From Xanthomonas sp. Leaf131 (GTDB taxonomy: Bacteria; Pseudomonadota; Gammaproteobacteria; Xanthomonadales; Xanthomonadaceae): DNA of 64,000 nucleotides. Below, one piece after another: positions 58,001 to 64,000 of this stretch. Below the pieces are notes generated by a model, which made no database searches, had not been told where the DNA came from, and was given only the letters and a program-made list of their open reading frames with translations. Every line of letters begins with the position of its first letter. The stretch's first letter is position 1. Position numbers and translations under genes: made by a program. The DNA is taken from the NCBI RefSeq assembly GCF_001423495.1, contig NZ_LMOG01000008.1:1-64000 (forward strand), in the 5' to 3' direction.

Positions 58001-59065
58001 ATGCTCAAGAACGATCGCCTGTTGCGTGCACTGAACCGTCAGCCCGTCGACCGCACCCCCGTGTGGCTGATGCGCCAGGCCGGCCGGTATCTGCCCGAAT
58101 ACCGCGCCACCCGCGCGCGCGCCGGCAGCTTTTTAGGCATGGCCAAGAACCCCGAGATCGCCTGCGAAGTGACGCTGCAGCCGCTGCAACGCTTTCCGCT
58201 GGATGCGGCGATTCTGTTCTCCGACATCCTGACCATCCCCGATGCGATGGGCCTGGAGCTGTACTTCGTCGAAGGCGAAGGCCCCAAGTTCCGCCACCCG
58301 GTGCGCGATGCCGCCGCCATCCATCGCCTGGGCGTGCCGGACATGGAAACCGAGCTGCGTTACGTGATGGATGCGGTGCGTTTGATCCGTCGCGAGCTGG
58401 ATGGCGCGGTGCCGCTGATCGGTTTCTCCGGCAGCCCGTGGACGTTGGCCTGCTACATGATCGAGGGAGGCGGCAGCAAGGAGTACGCGCGCATCAAGGC
58501 GATGGCCTTCAACGCGCCAGAGGTGCTGCATCACTTGCTCAGCACCGTCACCGATGCCGTGATCGCCTATCTGTCCGCACAACGCGCGGCCGGTGCCCAG
58601 GCGCTGCAGGTGTTCGACACCTGGGGCGGCGTGTTGTCGCCAGCGATGTACCGCGAATTCTCGCTACCCTACCTCACCCGCATCGCGCGCGAGCTGGAGC
58701 GCGGCGACGGTGCCGAGCGCACGCCGCTGGTGTTGTTCGGCAAGGGCAACGGTGCCTACGTGAGCGAACTGGCCGCCAGCGGCGCCGAGGCGGTGGGCGT
58801 GGACTGGACCATCTCGCTGGCCGACGCCGCCCAGCGCGCCGGCGGCCGCGTCGCCCTGCAAGGCAACCTGGACCCGGCCACCCTGTACGGCTCGCCCGAA
58901 GCGATCCGCGCCGAGGTCGGCAAGACCCTGGACAGCTACGCCCAAGGCAACGGTGGTTCGCGCGAAGGCCATGTTTTCAACCTCGGCCACGGCATGTCAC
59001 CGGATATGAATCCGGAGCATGTGGGTGTGCTGGTGGAAGCGGTGCAGAGCTTGAGCAAGCGCTGA
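58001..59065 (+). CDS. hemE: Uroporphyrinogen decarboxylase
   Basis: A 354-residue enzyme that decarboxylates uroporphyrinogen III to coproporphyrinogen III in haem synthesis. It has the N-terminal signature [14 protein letters not shown], the [12 protein letters not shown] region, [13 protein letters not shown] and the C-terminal [16 protein letters not shown]. Length and all blocks are complete. Transcribed with the WGR gene. Confidence 0.96.
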   Translation: MLKNDRLLRALNRQPVDRTPVWLMRQAGRYLPEYRATRARAGSFLGMAKNPEIACEVTLQPLQRFPLDAAILFSDILTIPDAMGLELYFVEGEGPKFRHPVRDAAAIHRLGVPDMETELRYVMDAVRLIRRELDGAVPLIGFSGSPWTLACYMIEGGGSKEYARIKAMAFNAPEVLHHLLSTVTDAVIAYLSAQRAAGAQALQVFDTWGGVLSPAMYREFSLPYLTRIARELERGDGAERTPLVLFGKGNGAYVSELAASGAEAVGVDWTISLADAAQRAGGRVALQGNLDPATLYGSPEAIRAEVGKTLDSYAQGNGGSREGHVFNLGHGMSPDMNPEHVGVLVEAVQSLSKR

Positions 59066-59896
59066 CCTGCCACGTCACGTCGGCAGCTGCGCTTATCCGA
59101 CCCGAGTGGCGCGTGCGCTATGGGCGCATGGGCTGCGCCGCTCCTGACTGATTGGAGCATGAGCGGATGCAGCGCAATAAAATCGTAGCCATGCCTTGCG
59201 ATGTGACTTCCGCCGCCGGTGTTCGACGCCTACAGGACGTTGGTGCCGGTCGCAGCCGTGGTTGTCAGCTGCTCCACGTCCACGACGCTGCACCTTGATG
59301 CAGCGTCGGCGTGTCCTCGACTGACTCGACACGTCACCACGCATGCAGCGAAGGTGTGTCTGTGTCGCTTACTCGGCCGCCAACCGCACAGCGGCAGTCG
59401 GTGGGCGACGCTTCTGAAAGCAGTCGTCACTGGGGCGCCATCGCTCGCCATACCGCCTTTGCTCGGTGCGCAACGTTGCCGATAAACGCGCAGGCTGCGT
59501 CCCACACCGTGCTAGTCAACGTGTTGCGCGGTGCGCTGTGCAAGCCAGTTCGCGACGGCCATCCACTGCATGGATCGACAACGCAGCGCGTGCGCGGGTG
59601 GCCGAAACGCTGCCGATCCAATCTGAGCAGGACGGTGACACGTCATTGCGCTGAGGCGGGCTTGAGCCATCGCCAGCGGGCGCATCCACAAAGCCCTTGC
59701 CCAAGCCATGGCGACGCACGTTCTGCATCGTGTTCTTGCCAACCAGACTGCGCTTTGCCAACAAGTTTCGCGCACGGCGTCCCACATCGCGACAGCAGGT
59801 CGCATACCGCGCTCAAGCAGCACGGCTTTACGTCGATAAGCCTAGCGTTGCCGTCGTTTGAACCACTTCTTCCAACCGATGCAAGGAGCCGTCACC
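59066..59896. other. Long gene-poor region between hemE and rebB
   Basis: 831 bp without a supportable gene. A perfect hairpin CGACGCTGCA / TGCAGCGTCG (59283-59308, 6-nt loop) may end the hemE transcript. Closer to rebB, short frames such as 59709-59840 (KALAQAMATHVLHRVLANQ) faintly recall RebB helices and could be a decayed paralogue; this is not proven. The rebB promoter should be here. Confidence 0.4.
59283..59308 (+). terminator. Hairpin downstream of hemE
   Basis: A perfect 10-bp stem with a 6-nt loop 218 bp after the hemE stop. It has no U-tract, so a terminator role is only possible. Confidence 0.4.
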
Positions 59897-60175
59897 ATGG
59901 CCTTTCCGACTACCGTCAACAGCCAGATCACCGATTCGGTCTCCCAGGTCAACACCAAGGTCCTCGGCGAGGCACCAGCGATCGCAATGGGCAATCTGTT
60001 TGTTGCGACCAGCCAGGCGTTGTCCAACGCGGCCCACAACGCCACCAGCAGCCAGCAGCAGTCCTACGTAACGATGCAGGCGTCGACGACCCAAGGCGTG
60101 TCCACGCTGTATTCGATCGATACCACAGCCGACGACACCGCCGCGCGGGAAATTCTCGCCAACCCGCAGCGGTGA
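59897..60175 (+). CDS. rebB: RebB family R-body protein
   Basis: A 92-residue protein of the RebB ('killing trait') family. The family pattern is complete: ITDSVSQVNTKVLGEAPAIA, AMGNLFVATSQALSNAAHNA, SSQQQSYVTMQASTTQGVS and TLYSIDTTADD. RebB subunits form R-bodies, protein ribbons that roll into cylinders and unroll on a pH or ionic trigger, first known from Caedibacter killing of Paramecium. AAGGAG precedes the ATG. Only one intact copy is seen, whereas most loci carry several. Confidence 0.9.
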   Translation: MAFPTTVNSQITDSVSQVNTKVLGEAPAIAMGNLFVATSQALSNAAHNATSSQQQSYVTMQASTTQGVSTLYSIDTTADDTAAREILANPQR

Positions 60176-60769
60176 TCGACACCTAGGCGCCGCCGCGGAA
60201 TGAACCTGGTTGGAAATGCGGTGCAGTGCGGTCTAACCCATGTCGCTGGCTGACCCTGCAAGGATGCATCAATTTGCAACTCCATCTGTCCGCCTCTTCG
60301 ACGCCTGGATGGGCTCGTGAAGCCAATGAGCTACTTGCCCGCGCTGACGCTGGGCAGCGCGATCACAATGCCGCCAACCGGCCGAAGGGCGTCGGTACCA
60401 TCCATGCTGCGGCGATCGCCGCCGCCTGCCCCAAATGATGTCGGCGCAATTCACGGTTCCGCGCCACCATTGCCGGCGCGCCGGCAGTCGCGCCCACGTC
60501 CGAGCCGACACCAGCGCCATCTCCAGCGGGGGCGCTAATCGTCGCTATGGCCGGGTAGGTCAGCACGGCAGTCGATGTTCTGAAGGTGCACGCTGCATCG
60601 GCCGCCACTGCGACAGCGACCACCAACTTTTTGCATCGCGACCATCGCGTTCGGCGTAACGATGGCGCAGACCTGGCCTCTGGCGGAGACGCCTTTGCCT
60701 GAATCGATTCGGCGGCGAACCTGGCACCGAAGAATTCCCCTACTGGCTGTATCCACAAGGAGTCATGCA
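60176..60769. other. Gene-poor region after rebB, perhaps decayed reb copies
   Basis: 594 bp with only broken frames. In one plus-strand frame short pieces follow each other with stop codons between them (60226-60438, then an Ala/Pro-rich stretch to about 60540, then VDVLKVHAASAATATATTNF to about 60700). A strong AAGGAG lies before the next gene at 60770. The pieces could be relics of RebB-like genes, but similarity by eye is too weak for a pseudogene call. Confidence 0.35.
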
Positions 60770-61840
60770 ATGAGCGTTTCAATCGCAGGCCGCCTGATCT
60801 CGATGCCAACGATGCTATCGACCTTGGGCAGGCAGTGCCTGGCCTTCATCGATGGAGGCACGCAATGGCTGGCATGGGCGATCCAGTCGCCCGGGGTGCG
60901 CTACGACTTCCCCGACGAAAGCAGCTTGCTCGACGAGGTGCAACAAGGCCTGCATGGCTCGCGCCTGACCTTGTTGCCGCAGCTGGAGCTGAAGGTCAGC
61001 CCGGTCAAGCTGATGACCTTGAGTCCGAACGACCTGAGCGTGCTGGCGCAGGCCGAAGCCGGAGAGACAGGTTCGACGGTCACGGCGCAGCTACAGCGCA
61101 TCTTCTGTGACAACGCCCTGTACACCGCAACCGATCTGGCCGTTGGCCGCAGTCTGCTGACGCAGTTGAAGGTCGATGGCGCCGCGGTATTCCAGTCCCT
61201 GGACTTCGAAGAAAGCCTGGCGTTACGCCAGCTGGCTGCCGACGTACAGCCGGCCAACCTGACGCCGGCGCTGCAACAAGAAGCGGCGGTGTTCGCCGTC
61301 GAGCAGGCGCGGACGCCGCTGGAATTCTGCGACTACTACCGCTTCTACCTGGCCTGCACCGCCACGATTGCCGCTGTCGACGAACGCGCTCATGCTGCAG
61401 CCTCCGCGCTGCAAACGCTGCTGCCGCTGCTGTTCACCACCCTGGAATGCCCACAAGTCCAGGGCCCGCCGTCGCCCAATGAGATCGGGCATGCCGTTGC
61501 CGACTGGCTGGCGCGCGGTCGCCAGATCGGCTTTGCACGGCTATCGCTGGCGGCACAGCAGATCGTTCAACACACCCGTTACCAAGGCAACGGCGGCGGC
61601 GATGCGGCAAACGATGCGATCCGTCTCTACCTACAGTCTGCGCAAGCGTTTCTTGCTGCAAACCGCCCCAGCCGTGGTGTACTGGGCCAGGATGGAAACA
61701 GCTGCGTGTTCGCCATGCAGAACGACTCTCTAGCTGTGCTGCTGCAGGTCAACGGTGGCGTCATCTCGCTCCGAGATTTCGGGGCCGCAGCCATACCCAC
61801 TCGCACGCCGCACGTTGCAGACACGGAAGACTGGGAGTGA
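60770..61840 (+). CDS. Hypothetical protein of the R-body locus
   Basis: A 356-residue protein, not recognised. No signal peptide; the N-terminal third is beta-like (FIDGGTQWLAWAIQSPGVRYDFPDE), the rest is helical and Ala/Leu/Gln-rich. Met 60770 is used because AAGGAGT stands at the right distance; the frame extends to 60662 without a better start. Located between rebB and an Ala-rich coiled-coil gene in the same direction, it may be an accessory or control protein of the R-body. Confidence 0.7.
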   Translation: MSVSIAGRLISMPTMLSTLGRQCLAFIDGGTQWLAWAIQSPGVRYDFPDESSLLDEVQQGLHGSRLTLLPQLELKVSPVKLMTLSPNDLSVLAQAEAGETGSTVTAQLQRIFCDNALYTATDLAVGRSLLTQLKVDGAAVFQSLDFEESLALRQLAADVQPANLTPALQQEAAVFAVEQARTPLEFCDYYRFYLACTATIAAVDERAHAAASALQTLLPLLFTTLECPQVQGPPSPNEIGHAVADWLARGRQIGFARLSLAAQQIVQHTRYQGNGGGDAANDAIRLYLQSAQAFLAANRPSRGVLGQDGNSCVFAMQNDSLAVLLQVNGGVISLRDFGAAAIPTRTPHVADTEDWE

Positions 61841-61865
61841 ACGCATCGAGCTCGCTTGCCAGGCC

Positions 61866-62348
61866 ATGACGCAAGGCGAAAACGCACTTGACGAAATGCT
61901 GCGCGCTCTTTCAGCGCAGCAACCGACCGAGACCCCAGCACTTGCGACGCAGAGACAGCCCACCCGTCCCGACGCCGTTGCCCCGCTCCATCCCGCTTCC
62001 ACTTCAAAAGACACCAGCATGCACGACGATACCCAGCCCACGCCTCCAAATCAGACACCAGCGACTAATGCGCAGCCGCTTGCAGCTCAGCTCGAAGCCG
62101 CGCTGCAAGCGGCGCAAGCCCAGGTCGAACAGGCCATGGCCGCGGCCGACATGGCCGTGCAGGCGGCCATGCAGGCCGCAAACGCCGCGATAGCCTCAGC
62201 TGGCAACGGCCGGGCAGTCGATAGCGCTGCGCAGGCCTTGCAGCAGGCCAGCCAGGCTGCGGCGGCTGCGGCACAAGAGCAGGCCGAGCAGGCGATAAAC
62301 GCCACGTCCACGAGAACTCCAAATGCAGACGGCGAGACAGCTGGTTGA
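61866..62348 (+). CDS. Ala/Gln-rich helical hypothetical protein of the R-body locus
   Basis: A 160-residue protein with a Pro/Thr-rich N-terminal part and a highly Ala/Gln-rich helical C-terminal part (about residues 70-150; AAQAQVEQAMAAADMAVQAA) that should form a coiled coil. It starts 26 bp after the previous stop; a second Met at 62019 (MHDDTQPT) is an alternative start. The composition recalls R-body-associated proteins but gives no function. Confidence 0.65.
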   Translation: MTQGENALDEMLRALSAQQPTETPALATQRQPTRPDAVAPLHPASTSKDTSMHDDTQPTPPNQTPATNAQPLAAQLEAALQAAQAQVEQAMAAADMAVQAAMQAANAAIASAGNGRAVDSAAQALQQASQAAAAAAQEQAEQAINATSTRTPNADGETAG

Positions 62349-62893
62349 TGCATCGAGACATATCGGCGTCGGGTGATGCATATCTTGCGGTGAACCCATC
62401 CAGTCCCCCTGGGGCCGGCCAGCCGACTCTCCGTCGCCACGACAATCCAGCAGCTCCGGCCATCTTGCGCCGCCGGGGTAAACGCCCCATCCGAAGGAAT
62501 TCCGGCATGACGCTCTACCTCATCGACAAACGCACATGCCGCGCCGTTCAACAAGAACTCGCTCTACGATAGCTCTGCAGCGATCTCGCCGAGTATTGCC
62601 GCCAAGGGATCGCTCGTGAGATAGGCGCGGTGTAATAGATTAAAGAGGTACAAAAGGTTTGCCAGCGAATCCAACGCTTATTGCAAGCCAGATTTGGCAT
62701 TAGCACGCTGTCCTGCTCCTGTCCCGACGCTGGGTGTCGTGTAACCACTTCGACATTCCATTGGGTGAGGCGCGTCTCATTCGTTGTCGATGCAGCGATG
62801 TCCCACGCTGCAGACTCAAGCAACGGCGTACCGCATGCCGTTGCGACTTTCTGCACAGTGGCGCGGGGATAATGCGCTGTCCTCTCTACGGCG
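62349..62893. other. Intergenic region between the reb locus and the exporter
   Basis: 545 bp with no supportable gene. It is A+T-richer near 62630-62690 (AATAGATTAAAGAGGTACAA), which may be a promoter. No strong hairpin follows the last reb-locus gene. Confidence 0.45.
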
Positions 62894-62899
62894 ATGATC

Positions 62900-64000
62900 A
62901 TGTCTCAGCCCGTTCCCGTCTTGCGCGCCTACGACAGCATCAAGCCCTTGCTATGGCTGGTGTCGCTGGCGATCTTCATGCAGATGCTGGATGCGACCAT
63001 CGTCAACACCGCGTTGCCGTCGATGGCGCGCAGCCTGCACGAAAGCCCGCTGCAGATGCAGTCGGTGGTGTTCAGTTATGCGTTGGCGGTGGCGATGTTC
63101 ATTCCCGCATCGGGCTGGATTGCGGACCGCTTCGGTACGCGGCGTACCTTCCTGGCTGCGATCATCGTGTTCACGCTGGGCTCGTTGCTGTGCGCGGCCG
63201 CGCAGCAGTTGCCGCAGCTGGTGGCCGCACGCGTAGTGCAAGGCATCGGCGGGGCGATGCTGCTGCCGGTAGGTCGCTTGGCGGTGCTCAAGACGGTGGC
63301 GCGCGCCGACTTCTTGCGTGCGATGAGCTTCATCGCAATTCCGGCGCTGATCGGTCCGCTGATCGGCCCCACCTTGGGCGGCTACCTGGTCGAAGTCGCG
63401 TCGTGGCATTGGGTGTTCTTGATCAACCTGCCGATCGGTGTGATCGGTTTTATTGCCGCACTCAAGATCATGCCGGATCACTATGGCGATGCGCGCAAGC
63501 GCTTCGATCTGATCGGCTATCTGATGCTGGCATTCGGCATGGTGGCGCTGTCGTTGGCCTTGGACGGCATCTCCGAACTCGGCCTGCGGCACGCCTTCGT
63601 GATGTTGCTGGCGATCGGCGGGCTGGCGGCGTTGGCCGGTTACTGGTTGCATGCGGCCAGCGCGCCGGCGGCGTTGTTTCCACTGGCGTTGTTCAAAGTG
63701 GCCAGCTTTCGCATTGGTATTTTGGGCAATCTGTTCGCGCGTGTCGGCAGCGGCTCGATGCCGTTTCTGATTCCGCTGTTGCTGCAGGTGGGCCTGGGCA
63801 TGAGCCCGATGCATGCCGGGCTGATGATGGTGCCGGTAGCGCTAGCCGGCATGGCCGCCAAACAGGCCGCAGTGAAACTCGTCGGCCGCTTCGGTTACCG
63901 CCGCATCCTGATGCTCAACACGGTGCTGGTGGGCCTGGCGATGGCCAGCTTCGCCTTGATTGATGTCGGTCAACCGTTATGGCTGCGGTTGGTGCAACTG
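62900..64000 (+). CDS. mdtD: MdtD-like MFS multidrug transporter (partial, runs off the window)
   Basis: The first 367 codons of a DHA2-family (14-helix) drug:H+ antiporter. It follows E. coli MdtD closely: [83 protein letters not shown] and [13 protein letters not shown]. An ATG two codons upstream (62894) is an alternative start. No stop is reached before the window ends. No mdtABC genes are visible upstream, unlike in E. coli. Confidence 0.92.
   Translation, partial: [367 protein letters not shown]

Noticed and set aside
59311-60186. 291-codon frame between hemE and the end of rebB
   Set aside because: Overlaps rebB in another frame, has Arg/His/Ser-rich shadow composition and no family features.

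Overview
The window is a 64 kb, GC-rich chromosomal segment from a gammaproteobacterium, almost certainly a Xanthomonas. This rests on gene order (an xccR/oryR-type LuxR solo next to pip, a single lpt-rpoN-hprK-PTS block, a TonB-receptor/SapC/halogenase locus, a pectate lyase) and on GTAG-type REP elements. The species cannot be fixed from the sequence alone. No rRNA, tRNA or CRISPR array was seen, and no complete insertion sequence.

Region by region: (1) 1-9.7 kb: dispersed repeats, then hda / AI-2E permease / DUF2066 on the minus strand and, divergently, purM / DUF2238 / purN / two DUF3108 proteins. Next come an EF-hand protein, murA and ibaG (minus). (2) 9.7-21.6 kb: a long plus-strand block that makes and exports LPS (kdsD, kdsC, lptC, lptA, lptB) and runs into rpoN, hpf, ptsN, hprK, rapZ, an EIIA-Man, ptsH, ptsI and mgtE. 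Almost all genes overlap or nearly touch. The PTS parts have no sugar permease with them and look regulatory, with HprK acting on HPr Ser46. (3) 21.7-28 kb: lipoprotein esterase, cydAB-type quinol oxidase, amino-acid permease, pectate lyase. (4) 28.6-32 kb: proline iminopeptidase, LuxR solo and amine/amino-acid permease, with two lux-box-like sites placed to serve the flanking genes. (5) 32.5-37 kb: secreted serine protease, Tai4-like small protein, Tat-exported metallo-hydrolase, unknown membrane protein. (6) 37.2-44 kb: TonB receptor, SapC, JmjC-like cupin and flavin-dependent halogenase. (7) 44.8-49.4 kb: M1 peptidase, repeat, soxR and a divergent MFS pump with a clear SoxR operator.

(8) 49.6-54.8 kb: a seven-gene minus-strand operon equivalent to E. 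coli yjfIJKLMC (DUF2170, PspA-like, DUF2491, DUF350, DUF1190, glutathionylspermidine-synthase-like) with a K+-channel/RCK gene inserted, probably an envelope or ion-stress module. A four-unit 14-bp tandem repeat sits at its promoter end. (9) 55-59 kb: pdxH, aroK-aroB, a REP doublet, a WGR protein and hemE. (10) 59-62.4 kb: an R-body locus with one intact rebB, long stretches without genes that may hold decayed copies, and two unrecognised proteins. (11) 62.9 kb to the end: an MdtD-like drug exporter cut by the window edge.

The least explained parts are the yjf-like operon with its channel, the halogenase/TonB locus, the reb locus, the second lux-box-like site and the ~270-bp hairpin-bearing repeat family.
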